DNA of 64,000 nucleotides from positions 13,332,735-13,396,734 of the forward strand of contig NC_086253.1 in NCBI RefSeq assembly GCF_021018805.1, given 5' to 3'. Positions 14,401-27,810 of the stretch are shown here, one piece after another. The notes under the pieces were generated by a model. It saw only the letters and a list, made by a program, of their open reading frames with translations, was not told where the DNA came from and made no database searches. This stretch comes from Prinia subflava (Eukaryota; Chordata; Aves; Passeriformes; Cisticolidae). Positions within the stretch are counted from its first letter, which is position 1, and the number at the start of each line of letters is the position of its first letter. The translations under genes were made by a program, and so were the position numbers.

Positions 14401-15086
14401 TACCTCACAATAAAAAAGTAGTAAAATGAATAGCCCAGGAACAGCAGTCTGCTCTTGCTAATTAGCCCTAAAATCTAGCCCCAAAATCTGCCTACAGATT
14501 GCACTTTTGATCATCATATCACTGCTTGGTCTGCAAAGTGAGATCAGAATAATCATTGTGGTTAACAAGAGCACTACACTCAGCATACAAATCACCTCAG
14601 ATGCTTTCTCTTCAACTATGACATTGCTGAGCTTAGTGTAGCTGCAGCAAATCTCTGATGTGGCCATCAAACATCTTAAATGCTTGAACTCTCAGATTTT
14701 CCACCCAAAGTGTTTAAGCATATTGCATTTCAGTTGATGCAGTGACGTCTCTCTATGGGATCAGCACCTGAACATTAAGTTTAATAAGCTGCCAGCAGAT
14801 TAAGTAGGGTTTTCAGTTATCATTCATTGTGGCAGAGGTGTTTCAATTCCACATTGTCCCCACATCTTCAGCTTAGTCACCTGAGTTTCTTCTCTGTTAG
14901 AGGTGACAGAAGAAGACTGACACCACTTAATGGTGAAATAACCACATAAGGCTCAGGATGGCTGAGGTCTTACCAACTGTAGAGATTACTCCTTACATCT
15001 AATTTTCTCATTTGATTATTTCATTTAAGTAACTAAAGTTACAGTGGATTAATCCAGGCCCAAGTGAATTTTCAATTAACTAGATT

Positions 15087-15110
15087 AGCAGTTAATCACT
15101 ATTAACTGCT
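15087..15110. repeat. Short perfect hairpin
   Basis: AGCAGTTAAT pairs exactly with ATTAACTGCT across a 4-nt CACT loop, giving a 10-bp stem. One such hairpin in a window this size is not far from chance expectation, so no function is claimed. Confidence 0.6.
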
Positions 15111-17691
15111 GTCCACCAGGCAGTTGTTGACAATGTCTCACTTACTATCTTGGTGATATGTAGTTGAGTTGTCTAATTCATTTGCACACAAAGATTACAG
15201 TATTTAAAATATGATGACAGTTCTTTTTTGGGTTTTTATGGACAGCTTCAGATTTTCTCCATGATATATTTTCAGCTACTTAGGTAATATAATTGGTAGT
15301 ATTGATGGTTTGAAAGATTACAGCTATAATCTCACACAGACGTTATGTGAGTCAACACTCAATGAGCTATTGAAATTAACTGATAAGGCATAATTTAACA
15401 TATGATCCTTTGAATGCAACAAAATTGTGATTTACTATGGTTGCATAGAAACAAAAACAATACCATATCTCCTGTATTTTGTGCATTTGAGGAGACAGAA
15501 GACAGGAGCCCATAGCAAACTAAAGAACAACATGAACTTTGTATACAAAGTTATAATTAAAACATGCCTGACTTTTGTTATTCTTTAATAATTGTCATTA
15601 TTTTGGTGGTTATATATAATAAAGAATGCTACTTGATTGCTGTCATCAAGATTTCAGCTCATCACAGCCTCAGTAAAATGCTCTGAGTGCACCTTCTGGG
15701 CTGACACAATGTTATCCACGAGGCAGAGACCTTGAGGTTCCTCTGGTGTGGTACATCCCTTTTTTACAGGAAAAACCAGCCATCAAAATGGTTTATGCAA
15801 CCATAGGCGTTTATTCAAGGAGAATGGGAACAGGTGACTTCACAGGTGCATTTCCATGATGAGCTACAGCTAAACACCACTGAGCACTGAAATGGGTTGT
15901 AATTTTAATCAGCTCCAAAAAATAAAGAGGTAAAATTCATTAAAAATCTATCCAAATCATGAAACTGTGGCCCATGCTACAAGCAAGGAATAATTAACTG
16001 AAATATTGGTCTCTGTGAATGGCACGGCTAGGTTCTAATTTTGACTCTTAAAAATTTCAAACCTCCTGTTCCCTCAATAATTTTTTGTCAAAGACCTATA
16101 ATGTTGTGACCACCAAAAGAAAACATTTGAAAAAATGGCTATGGAAATAAACATTGGAGCAATTAAGATGGGGAATGCAGACCTCTGTGTCCTGACCATT
16201 TTAATCTGGGCATAATGAAGCATTTATTAGCATATTTTATTTTTAGATATCATTTTGAGTGTGTTGCACTCCTAACAGATCAGGTATAGAGTGCAGTGAA
16301 CCTACACACCAATGAGAGGGTGCTTTCCAGTTTATGTGCCAGATATTGAGAAGAATGGCTTCCTAAGTACTTGATGTGATCTATCTCCTTTCAGGAAAAT
16401 AGTTCAAGGATAATATTTTAATAATAGAAAAATCTATGCATATAGAGAATTCCTCTATTTCACTTATGTCCCTTCTCTTCTGTTTACAACTGTTACTTCC
16501 AATACTTTGAAGATTCGAAGGATTAAGAATTCAAATTTTTTACAGGAGAATTTATCATTATTTTGAATTTTGGGATTATTTTAAGTCCATTTCAAGTAGT
16601 TCAAGAGAAAGTAAAATCTCAACTTTTGTAATAATTAATTACTTTACGTTATCTTATCCATAGCAAAATAGTCCCCATGAAGTCACCATATTGCAGATAT
16701 TGTGTGACATGGACAGTTGCTTCCAAGCCGAATTTTATTCTTCTTCATGTTGTGTTTGTAGGTGGCTTTTCTGTTGTGAGAAGCTCTGCAGAGCCCAGGA
16801 AAGGAGTGGCATCTGTTATTGCCTGCTCACTGCAGAGAGCTCTTACAGCACCCCACCATTTCAAGAGTGCCATGCAAAGAGGGAAATATGCTTCCTTCGG
16901 GCTTGGCTGGATTCAAAATTAGCTGCTGTTATTCCTTCATCATTTCATCTCTCTCTTGTTAGCAGTTTTGCATCATGAAAGGCACCTGGTATTACACATT
17001 CAGGGTTGCGATTTTTGTCAACTTGGTTATTTTACTGCTTTTGAGGTAAAAAGTTCTTGACATCTGAGTTTTAAACTGTCCTCTGCTTGACCTACCTTAA
17101 GGCATATTCCTTTGGTTTCAGAAAGCAACAAGAATTTCTGCTCTGATTTAAATTTCACTTATTATGAAGCTTCACTGTTTTCAAAACAGCCTCTCTAAAC
17201 ATAACCTTTTTAAAAGAGTGTCTTTAAATTTAAACAGCTATCATAAAAGGCACAGTAACGTATTAATAGCTCTTGGAGAGATAACTTTTGTCTTTCTGAA
17301 TTTGGCACAGACATGGTGTAAGCATTGTCAGATAACAACTTTCCCAATTAACATAAATAGCATATGCTCAAATGGCTTTTGTTCCTAGTAAGAAACCCAT
17401 TGAAGTTGTTTGATTTTTTGGATACATGAAACATTTTACTAGTCATCCAATATGGCTCTCTGGAAGTTGTTATTTCCTGATTAATAATATAAAGAGTATT
17501 GGCAAGCACAGTTCTGAAAAAGGATTTGTCATCTTAAGAATTTCAAGAGAAAGACACGATTAATGTGTTGAATTCAAACAGAAGTTAGATGAAAGCAAGC
17601 ACCAGGTTATTTATGGAAAATATCTTCCCACCATTCCTGATTTCTTCCAAGTCTCTAGAGAATTATCAGTACACATAGATGTTTAATATAC

Positions 17692-17709
17692 TTTTTTTTT
17701 TTTTTTTTT
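17692..17709. repeat. Poly(T) tract, 18 nt
   Basis: Uninterrupted run of 18 T. No retrocopy body or flanking target duplication was recognised next to it. Confidence 0.9.
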
Positions 17710-18683
17710 GGCAGGATTAACCTAAGAGTTTGTGGAGATTTTACCTTGAACAGAGGGATGTGGACAGGATGATATTTATTTTTATTACTGCTTTATTTTC
17801 CTGTTCTTATAATAAATCCCTTTGTTCTTCAGACATAATGTCCTGACATTACTTTTGGTACAGTACCCTATATTTGTAAGGAAAACAAACCTTTGCTTTC
17901 AAACCATTTTTTTCCTGAGGTAGCAATCATGTCTTAAAAGCAAATGTTTGGTACTAGAGGAAGGAACGCTGAGGGCAAAAGAAGCTGTTTTTAAATGTTA
18001 GTGAAATGTATACAAGACTTCTAAATTAGTCTACTTTTTATCTAGAGATTTCTACTATATACTCTGCATATGTTAAAAAGGCAGCTCTTAGCAGCTAATG
18101 AATATATTTATAGGAACATAATACATAACATTGTAAGAAGTGAAGACAAGATAGGAATTACTCACCTTTACTCATTTTACATGTGTATTTAGCCTTTGCA
18201 TTAACCCACAGCAAGGCTATCTCCTGAGCACTCGTCTTAGTTGAGCACTTGACAGAAAACAAAAATATGATAGAATTTCTTTTATTAGTTTGAATTCATT
18301 CCTCAGTTAAAAAAAATAAAAATAAGGTAGAGAAAACCAAGACACATTTGTGATACAAAAATATTATTTTAAAATAAGTAGGCATGGAGATGCATTTATA
18401 GAAACTTGAGAATAAATTTATGAGAATAAATTATAAAAGTCCTGGTACTATCCATTTTTGTGTCAATCTTTATTCTCCTTCTCTTTGTAGAAGTGTGTAA
18501 AGTCTGTTCTGACAATTAAACAAATTCCTAGGAGCATGACTTTGACAAGCTAAATTCTTCCTCCTCCTTAATTTGCTATCCTCCTGCCTACCTGCTCTTA
18601 ATTTCAACTTAGTTGATTTAAGAAGGAATACACTCTTTCTCTGTTGAATAAGATTCTGAGAACATTGAAACCAAATTACTTTA

Positions 18684-18711
18684 GATGATCACTGAAAGAT
18701 GATCACTGAAA
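18684..18711. repeat. 14-bp perfect tandem duplication
   Basis: GATGATCACTGAAA occurs twice head to tail without a mismatch, which indicates a fairly recent local duplication. Confidence 0.9.
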
Positions 18712-19909
18712 GTTAGAAGGAATTGAGAATTGTGTGTCCTGAAGGCTGACTAAGGCAAACAGTGCTTTCATAAAATAAAATGAGAGAATGCAAGAGAATG
18801 TCTGCTTGTGGTTTTCCTGTCCACTCTTGCCTCCTGTGGTATTTTTCATTCGAAATTTTTTTGTCTGAGATAATATTTTACTGAGGTTTTTTACACACAG
18901 TGGTGGTACCTCCATCTGATATGAGAGAGTTATAGCTGAACTCACATTTCACTTGCCCATGTTTGTATAGGAAACTTGGCTCCCAGAGAACACAGCTATG
19001 TATGATCTCCTCCACAAATGCAGTCTTGGGAAATGATGCATCAAACAACACCTACTGCAGGTATTTATTTTGCAATAAGCATTCATTAGATCTCGCCACA
19101 CATTTTTGTTATCTCATTTGTGATAATCCTGGTCATCTTATCTTAGTGAAGAGCAATAATTTCACATTCTTTGTAAATTCATTACTGATTTGAATTAGTC
19201 CCATACTATCACTGAAAAATACTTCTGTTGAATTTTTCTCAAGTTGCCCAACAGAAATTACAATTTCATAGCACTGCCCGTGTTGCAAATGGATATTTTA
19301 TTTCCTATTCTAACAAAACACAAATGTGTAATTATGAGTGGGGAGAACAATTTCCGCAGTTTGTCCTTGGACAGGTTGCTACTAATTTAATTTAGTTTTA
19401 AGTTGTTGGAATACAGTATTCAAACACAGCTCAGTCTGTGGCTTGCTAAAGAATTTTGGCCAGTGTTTGAAGGTGCTGAAGCTCTCTATAACTGCTTGAT
19501 GCTCCCAGAAACATTGGTAGGTTCTTGCAGCAGGGACAGGAAATGGTGTTTTATGCACAAATTACACCTCCTCAGAGATGAATGATTTATTTCTATGACA
19601 AAAAGCTCTTTTATTAACACTTGCATTACTTCAAACCCATTTTTACATCATATACTTAGAATAACAGCCACCAAAATCTTCATGCAATTCCTCACCTGAT
19701 AACTGTACAATCCAAAAATATCTGTATTACAAAGTATTGTGAAAACACCAGCACATAAAGGAAAGATTATTATGAATTCAGATGAATTGTCACATGTAGA
19801 TCTGCTTTAGAAGTACCAATATTACACTCCTCTCACTCTCTATTCACCCCCACTCCCTGCATTTTTCTCTGTGCCTTCTTATTTAGAGGAGAATGTGTTA
19901 ATCTACATT

Positions 19910-19923
19910 AAAAAAAAAAAAAA
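19910..19923. repeat. Poly(A) tract, 14 nt
   Basis: Run of 14 A in unique sequence, with no associated element seen. Confidence 0.85.
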
Positions 19924-21215
19924 GTAGTCTTTATTTCCTGTGATTTTCTGTAATTTTCCTTTAGATTCAAACCTCTAAATTATATAGGGAAATATGGTGC
20001 CACATTCACATGCAAACTATTTTTAGAGAACATGAATAATTACACCAGATGGTTGTTTAATTCTCTTGGCATTATCTCTACTGTACATTTATGGCTTAAA
20101 GTAATATTTCCTTACACTTTTCAATAGCTATGGAAGGTCATGGGTAAGTCCTGTTTCATTATTTACATCTGATCCCTTTTACAGATGTATTTCAATGCTA
20201 CAGCTGTTGGTGGACTACAGAGATGCTGATCTGCAGGCTTGAATAAACTATTCAGCTCTTGGGGACAAAGAAGTATGTTCATAAGAAAACTTTACATCTT
20301 TGACAGCAGATTGTTGTTAGAGTTTTATATACAAAAGAGCACTACTCATTCTATGATTGCCTTCATTTAATCTTCCAGGATTTACTAAAATTACCCCTTT
20401 CAATTGCATCTTCATTTTATGCAGCAGTGAGAACAGAAGAGGTGTTTCTTCACATTCTGCATACCTTAACTGTTCTCTGAGGATGTGAAGGGAAAATTTC
20501 TGCACTTCAGTCTCTTTGGTTGCTTAGTGAAATAGCCTAGGCAATTACTTTCTTCTAAACTCCTAAACATTTGGACCAGTGTAAAAGATTTATTCTTTAG
20601 GTGTTATTTCTGAAAGCCACAGATTGTTATGTGTCAAAGTTAATTCAACTGATCTAGAGAGATTAAAAGCACGTATTCTTAGGAAGTATCTGGCACTAGA
20701 CTGAGGAGGATAAAAATTTTGTATCAAAAGAACTTCAGAATTGTATTTTTGTTCTGTTCTGAAACAAAAATAAAACCTTTCAGACACTCACATAGGAAGG
20801 AAAATATATCAAAGTATCTGGCTTTAGCTCCAAAATGCAAGTAATTCTGTTTAATAAGTGTATTTATAACCCATGTTGCTTAGAGAGCTGGCCTTAGTCA
20901 TAGAAGCCATCTGTTGTGTTTAATTCCTTAAATTTTGATCCGGCATATCTCCGGAGAAGGCAGAATAAGCCTTTGCTTTTGTTGTCTTGCTCAGACTATT
21001 GTCCTAACTGCAGCTATAGGTTTTTATTTTGGCTCTAATGAGTATGTTGGTGTATGCTAATTTTATTAAGAAGGTCCTGATGGTTCAGCTAAGTCTGGGC
21101 TATGGGAGAATGTAAGAAAATAGAGAAATTCTAATGATTTTTGACCCTTCTGAAGCTGGAAGCATTGAGCAACCCAGTAACAGGCTCACACTCAGACAAA
21201 TATGGCTAAATTCAG

Positions 21216-21222
21216 CATATAC

Positions 21223-21254
<32 letters not shown>
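21216..21254. repeat. (CATA)n/(TA)n microsatellite
   Basis: CATA-type tetranucleotides run directly into about nine TA dinucleotides. It lies about 150 bp before the large AAGGG array, with unique sequence between them. Confidence 0.93.
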
Positions 21255-21401
21255 GGCCAATTTCTCCTTCTATATATTTATGTGCACCTGCAATTTATGT
21301 GCAACAAGCAAAAAAATTTGCACTCCATGCAGCAATTGACCTTTTATTATCCTCACCTTGAGCAGGGGATCTGGGCTATGAAAAAAACCTGTTGTAGGAC
21401 A

Positions 21402-21765
21402 GAAGGGAAGGGAAGGGAAGGGAAGGGAAGGGAAGGGAAGGGAAGGGAAGGGAAGGGAAGGGAAGGGAAGGGAAGGGAAGGGAAGGGAAGGGAAGGGAAG
21501 GGAAGGGAAGGGAAGGGAAGGGAAGGGAAGGGAAGGGAAGGGAAGGGAAGGGAAGGGAAGGGAAGGGAAGGGAAGGGAAGGGAAGGGAAGGGAAGGGAAG
21601 GGAAGGGAAGGGAAGGGAAGGGAAGGGAAGGGAAGGGAAGGGAAGGGAAGGGAAGGGAAGGGAAGGGAAGGGAAGGGAAGGGAAGGGAAGGGAAGGGAAG
21701 GGAAGGGAAGGGAAGGGAAGGGAAGGGAAGGGAAGGGAAGGGAAGGGAAGGGAAGGGAAGGGAAG
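21402..21765. repeat. Long pure (AAGGG)n array, about 73 copies
   Basis: The stretch is 364 nt of exact 5-bp periodicity, about 72.8 units, with no interruption that I can see. It starts after GTAGGACA and ends sharply at CACTGC. One strand is all purine and has about 72 GGG runs spaced by AA. That fits the general G-quadruplex pattern, and a mirror-symmetric purine tract of this kind can also form triplex DNA. All frames are open only because the 5-bp unit has no stop codon; the resulting Glu-Gly-Lys-Gly-Arg pattern is not a protein gene. The AAGGG motif is the one expanded in human RFC1 disease, but there is no sign that this is that locus. True length may differ from the assembly. Confidence 0.98.
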
Positions 21766-22033
21766 CACTGCTTTCCTAATTTGATATCAAAATGAAATTT
21801 CTTATATTCAGATAATTTATGTGTTGGAGATTATAATCATTAAAATTTCACAATTTCCTGAATTCTTGTGCTCAGGGACTGCTCTGTCTAAATGGAATCT
21901 GGCTAAACACATATTTGTAGGCCAGGTGACAAAAAATGAAAATACGTGTTGTTACTGGCTTACAGCATACTTTTCTTCTTGTGAACAGCATGTAACTGAG
22001 GTGTATGTGTAACATTTTACAGTTAATTCATTG

Positions 22034-22170
22034 TTCAGGAAGTGTTTGGACACTGACCTCAGGCACATGGTGTTATTTTTGGGGCTGCCCTGTGCAGGGC
22101 CAGGAGCTGGATTTGATGATCCTTGTGTGTCCCTTCCAGCTCAGGTATTCTATTATTCTACTCTATGATA
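22034..22170 (+). mobile_element. CR1 3' fragment, plus strand
   Basis: The last 140 bp of a CR1 copy. It runs from AAGTGTTTGGACACTGACCT-like text, through the conserved GCAGGGCCAGGAGCTGGATT and GATGATCCTTGTG blocks and the CCCTTCCAGCTCAG box, to a decayed octamer tail (TATTCTATTATTCTACTCTATGAT). Heavily 5'-truncated and non-coding. It starts about 270 bp after the AAGGG array. Confidence 0.9.
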
Positions 22171-23893
22171 TTATATGGATGAAAGCATTAGTTCATTTTC
22201 AGGCAAAAATGAAATTTTTGCAAATTAATATTCAAGTTACGCCTGTTTATCTACATGATTTATTCTTCTTGTGGCACTATCTCTCCTTGTCAGAGTTGGA
22301 GGACATGTGTCTCTGTGTAGATAGACATTGAGTCCAGCAGGAGGATAAATCAAACATCCTGAGCAAATTCAGTTAAGATGCAATCCTCAGTTGACCAGAG
22401 CATTCTCCAGACCATGAGGCAACAGTGGGTCCTTCCTTGGTGGAGAGGATAGATTTGGGGACAGTAAGGAAAAGTTCTGCACTGTTATGTCAGCTATATA
22501 ACTCCACTACCTACCTACCTTGCACTTTCTGTGCATGTAAGACATGACTGCAATTCCTCTACATTTGTTCTTTTTCTTGTCTTGTTTGGGAGGCATTGTT
22601 TCCACCCTAACCTAGAGTAACTCCCTAACTCCCATCAAACCTGTCTAATTTATGCATTCAAGAAATATTAGAAGCAGAAAAGAAAAAATGTAGCAACATA
22701 CATCAAGCTCATTAATTCTCAACCAATTTTAAATATACTAAGGAAGTGTGACATGTTGATGCAAAAGGGCCTTATACTTGGCATATGGTGAAGAGAAATG
22801 CAGGACAGCTGCAAACATTGCTGTGCAACACAGAAAACAAACTGTGGCTAGAAAATTATATCTGTCTCTTAAATGATGAATTCTCACCATCACTCAAAAC
22901 TAAAACAAATTCCACATCATTGTCATTACAGTTCCTACATATATGACTTTTTAATCACCTTATCTAAGAGAATCTGTCATTTTAGATAGAAACACAAAAC
23001 ATCCAGATAGATTATCTAATTAAGTTTGTAACTGCAATATAAATGACAACATAGAAGGAAGAAATATGAGCTAAACCCCGGGGTTAATTGGTGTTTAGAG
23101 CTCCAAGGTAACAAAGTTGGACTGCTCACTTCACAGGGTTGTTTTATCTTGCTGAGAGCTAGCAAAAGCTTCCATGCAGTACACTGTGTTCTGCACTGTT
23201 GGGTCAGGTGTGAATATTCTGTTCATAAAAACCACTAGTGCAATTGTAATAATTTTTTTCCCTCAAAGTTATGAACTTTTAACAAACAGCAAACATGATG
23301 TTTAAATCTCTTTTAGCACTTCTCAACAGAATTGCCAGGAATCAGATAAGGATCAGAGCTGATATATTAAGATAGAATATTAATGAAGTGAGGAATAAAT
23401 TGCAAGGTTTCTTTGTTTTTGTGTGGCTATAGAAGGTCCTTTTTTTAACAACAACAACAAAAAAGTTTGCAAAAGAATTTAGAAGATGCCACAAATCTAA
23501 TTACCTATAAAAAGCTATACCATCTCAGTTACACTGGCAGTTGGACTCATCCTTGTGTTCCAATAGAACTTCTCTTGTCACTTTAATCTGATCAGGAATA
23601 TATGTGATGAAAACTTATGAGGCAACAGCATATGAAAAATATCTTGTAGTCTCCTCTTATTGTGGGAAACTCCAGGTAAATAAAGTACTAAAAGCTTGTG
23701 TATTTCTTTTAATAGTGCTGCTGTTAAAATAGGAATCCTTCAGTCAATGCTGTCCATCACCTTGGGACTCTTCATCTTGGGGCAGAATCCTCTGACATCA
23801 GATCTCTGTCTTCACCTGTGGAAGAGTCATTCCTTTTGCTCATTGTTTTGACTATTACACCAGCTCCAAGAAACATTTCTGGTGTTTGAGATT

Positions 23894-23945
23894 TGTTATG
23901 GTATTTGAGAAGCTCAAATTATGTTATAATATTTGAGAAGCTCAA
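23894..23945. repeat. Near-tandem 24-bp duplication
   Basis: Bases 23894-23917 and 23922-23945 share 22 of 24 positions, with a repeat period of 28. The shared core is TATTTGAGAAGCTCAA. This is a local duplication of unknown origin. Confidence 0.85.
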
Positions 23946-24813
23946 GCTCAAAGATTTCCCACCTACAAAGCACAACATTCTGCACATCGATTCTGTTTTC
24001 TGCCTAACAACAGGGAACTATCTCAAAATAAACTGGTAAGTGGCTAAATGGTAGCTTAATGCTGATGGTTGAAAATGCTGTAAGCGTGTCACAGCACAGT
24101 AAGATCATTGCCTAGCAATAAACAACAGAACTTAAAAGATGCTGTAATTTTCTTCTCATAATGCACCTTTAATCACAGTTTTATTGTACCTTCAGCATTT
24201 ATTAAGGTAATAATGCAATAATTAATAATTTAAACATGACTTTATTGTAAAAACTGTAATATTGGGTGTACTGCTACTAGAATAATCTAGTTAAAATGGA
24301 GCCTGTATCACTTACAGGAGGAGGATAGAGATGCACTATCTCCAAATTGTCATAGCTAAGTAGCAAGTCATTTTCTATAGATAGGGCCAAATTCAGCTAT
24401 CCATATTTCTCCAGACAACCTAGGAAGAACTTCAAATAGCTGTATCAGATTTGGAATTGGACCAAATGGTACTGTGGGCAGGCGTCACTATCCTTTTTTA
24501 AAAGGATTTATTCATCTTCCCTAAAATTAATTTGAACAAAATCTGTTAATCTGCCATGTAGGTAGTGTCTGAAAACTTGATGGATGGATCATATTTTCTG
24601 ATATTAGTAGAAAAGAAGACTATTCTCTCCACAGAAAAAGGTAATAAGATTTGTGTGCAAAGCACCTTCTTCCTTTGTCAAGGCAATTGAAAGATTACTG
24701 TAATAATACATAACGTTAGAGGCAAAGGATTACAAAGTGCATCCTTGACTCTCCTGGGTTATCCCTGAAGGTAATGCAGCATTCTGCGTGGAAGGAACTG
24801 ATGTTTTCATTTT

Positions 24814-25084
24814 GGTACTGACTAGACAGGGATCTCCACTGCAAGCCAGACACCATCACACGACTGTACTGCTGGCTGTGCCAACAGAACAGAGCAGAAG
24901 TGACCTGGCAGAAGCAGTACAGAAACATTTATTCTTCCACACTTCTTCCTTGTTTCAGCTGCAGGAGAAAAATTTGCATCATTCTCACCAATGCTGGAAC
25001 ATCAAGGTGTTGCTTTAGGGGATCAGTACTGATCCACACTGACTCTGGTACTGACCAGTGCAATAGGGATCCTCTGCAAACCAG
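24814..25084. repeat. Dispersed direct repeat flanking a 14-bp palindrome
   Basis: GGTACTGAC at 24814 and again at 25047 each begin a block of about 36-38 bp. The blocks are roughly 85% alike and end in CTGCAAGCCAG and CTGCAAACCAG. Just before the second block lies a perfect 14-bp palindrome, GATCAGTACTGATC (25021-25034), which shares the GTACTGA core. This may be an internally repeated old element; no family was recognised. Confidence 0.6.
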
Positions 25085-27810
25085 TTCTGGAATAAAGTAG
25101 CAAAATCCTTGTTGCTGGTAGATACTACTAGATTCCCTCTGGGACATCTTTCTCCATAGTTGAAATACATGACCTCGCATAAATATTTCTAATTCAATTT
25201 CTTTTTTAAATTACTTTGGCCCTGACACACAAACTTTCTTTTTAAAGGAATGCACAGTATTCTAAAACTGTAATGCAGGACTTGCTAATCTTATCAAGGA
25301 CTAAAAGAAGTAAGCTCTTTAACCAGGCTTCATCTGTGTGCCTGCTCTCTTCTGCAAGTCTCTTGTGCCTGCAGTACATTCCTAAAGTCAGAAAGGATCC
25401 AGCAATGAACAGACCAACAATTTTACAGATAGGTTCCAGTAGCAGAACTTGGTTTTACATTGCAGGATAACTCAGACTGTAACCAGCATTTCTCCAAATC
25501 TCAGCAGGCTGTCTCCAAGGATCACTGAAGTCAAACAGCCCAAATGATTATTTTTTCTATAACATCATATCTTCTTTCTGACCAGGCCTGGTAAAGAGAT
25601 GTCTTCTTTGTCCTCATTTATGGATTTGCATGATAAACACACAGCTTTCTGAAAAACGTAGGTGCTTAAATGTGTGATGAGAAGATGCAATCTGGAAAGA
25701 TCCATTTATCTGCCAGGATATGCTGCACTGCATCTGTAACTAGGCAGATTTACAATCAAAAACACATTTCTGTGTGTGAAGTTTCACTGTTAGAATGGAG
25801 AATTTCAAAGGCATCTTTAAATGGAATGAAAAAAGGCAATTTCTGTGAAGCAAAACTGTATTTCTGTAGGTAAGAAATGAGCAGTTGGCATAATTAAATC
25901 AGTCATCAGAACTGGAGATTGTAGCAAAGTTTGGGAGAGAGCATGCACTTACTGGAGTAATTCTAACTAAGAAAGAAAATGTAAAATCAATACATTCATT
26001 TCAGTCTGTATTTACTTCAGAGAGGGTAAACCAAGGACAGGATGTGTCAATGATTGAGGTCTGCTTAGAGAAAGCATGACAGAAGATAATTTAACATGAC
26101 TGGCACTAACCAGAAGATCCTAGGATGATGATTTTACATCATGACACATTTTTGTTTGGTTTATTTGTACTTGTTTCCAAGTATAGTCAGGTTAGAGAAT
26201 TCTGAGTTTATTTTTTCATTTTATTTTTTAAGTGTTGCTGAATTATTTCAGAGAGGGTGTATGCTCCTTCTGTGTATGGTGACGAGGAGTGACCCTGAAG
26301 ATTTGATGGTTACCTCTTAAGATCAATCCCATTATCAATCAGGGGGTCAGCCTCAGGAATTCATCTTTCTGACAGATGTCAGGCATGGCAGGACAGTGAG
26401 GAAAGAAGCTGAACCTAAGAAATTATCAAGAACACTGAGAAAAGGGACAATACCCTTGATAATCCAGTGGCTGGGATATGCTAACCATGGCCAGCACCTT
26501 CTGCTGGTGCTCCTCTGAAGTCCTAATGCCAGGCTGAAAGTTCTTTCCACTTGACACAGATTCTTCCTCCAATGACACAGCAAGGCTATTTGCACAACCT
26601 ATTTGGCTTAGCTCAAGTGAAGACAATGGAATTATAAGAAATAATATATATGTACTCACACATACACTTGCAGAATAATCTATTACAGATTTAAGTACAT
26701 TAAATCCTACTTAATGGCAAATCAAACTGGGAGGAGTAAAATGTTTAATGCCTTCAAATGTCTGGTCTTTTCCCCTCTAAGGCTTTGTGCCTATTTGGCA
26801 TGGGCAAGGAAATGGGACACAAATACATTCTCTTATGTTGAGCGGAGACATTACTACATCAAGCAAAACAAACTTGTATTTTAACGTGGTACATTGTAAG
26901 CTGAGACTGCTCAGATATTGCTATATATCCTGTCTGAAGAGGATAAATTCCTTTTCAGTTTTAGGAACGTATAGGCATTACTGTAATACTTCCAGTCATC
27001 AAAGAGGTGGCTGAACACAAATCCACTATAACATGTCATTATTGTCAAAATTGCATTTAAACCACTTTGAACTTCCAAATAGATCAGTGCCCAGAAATCA
27101 TCCACATTTTTTGAGGAAAATACCAGTGTGTGTTACGTTATATTCTTAAAAGCTCATATCCACAAACACTAAGATGCAGAGTCACACTGGGAAGTGAGGG
27201 AATCACAATAAACTTCTTAGAAGAATGAGCCCCTACCCTGACTCCTCCTAGGGCTGTCAGAGAACAGCCGTCAGTGCTTTGGAGATGGCACCCATCACCA
27301 TTAGTCACTGAGAGAGCTTTCTGGATCACTTTACAGGTTGTAGTGAAGAGGTGAGGTGAGGAGGTTATTGCGTACCAAGTTTTGTGGGATGCTGTGGAAC
27401 AGCATCTTGGGATTATACAAATCCTCATTATGAGACGTTTAGGGGAGGAACCAAAGGCATAGAATGGAGAAATCTGCATTCTCTGCAAAGAAGCAAGCAG
27501 GGAAACAGAGGGATAGGAATAAAAGGGGCCAGTGGCATGTTAGCTGGCACTTGTCCCATCATGCCCTGTGCCTAATCACTGCAGTCTGCCCTGTATTCTC
27601 AACAAACTCCATTTCTAACTATTTCATTGGATGAGAAACTCTATATTCTGGTGCTGTTGGCATTTGCATTAGTGCAGACTTTTCTCTCCGTGTTGTCCTG
27701 TGTGGCTGCTCATGTGGACATGTATGTGTATTCCATGCGTGTGCATCTGCATGCTCAGCCTCACTGTGGTTGGACATGGGGACACACGGGTACCACAGCT
27801 CTGCTGTAGG

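Larger units (their letters stand above)
5997..21215. other. Long unique non-coding stretch
   Basis: Fifteen kilobases of AT-rich sequence with no supported gene. Open frames reach about 120 codons (for example minus strand 7401-7772) but are low-complexity or random-looking. Small features inside it, listed separately, are a hairpin at 8414-8468, a hairpin at 15087-15110, homopolymers at 17692 and 19910, and a 14-bp duplication at 18684. Slightly GC-richer patches near 11.2-11.4 kb and 13.7-13.9 kb contain nothing I can identify. Confidence 0.55.
22171..27803. other. Unique non-coding sequence
   Basis: No supported gene. The small repeats at 23894 and 24814 are listed separately. The segment 27130-27600 is somewhat GC-richer and has an AATAAAAGGGG box near 27518, but I could not tie it to an element or exon. 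Confidence 0.5.

Noticed and set aside
15680..15880. Possible minus-strand LTR end (GAATAAACGCC read in reverse near 15805-15820)
   Set aside because: A single poly(A)-like signal with no TATA partner, no TG...CA ends and no target duplication that I could find.
21282..21779. 165-codon open frame on the plus strand and its 130-codon antisense partner
   Set aside because: Both are the AAGGG microsatellite read as codons. A 5-bp unit without stop codons is open in every frame, and there is no non-repetitive protein sequence.
27388..27406. 8-bp hairpin GATGCTGT/ACAGCATC with a 3-nt loop
   Set aside because: Several stems of this size are expected by chance in a window this long.
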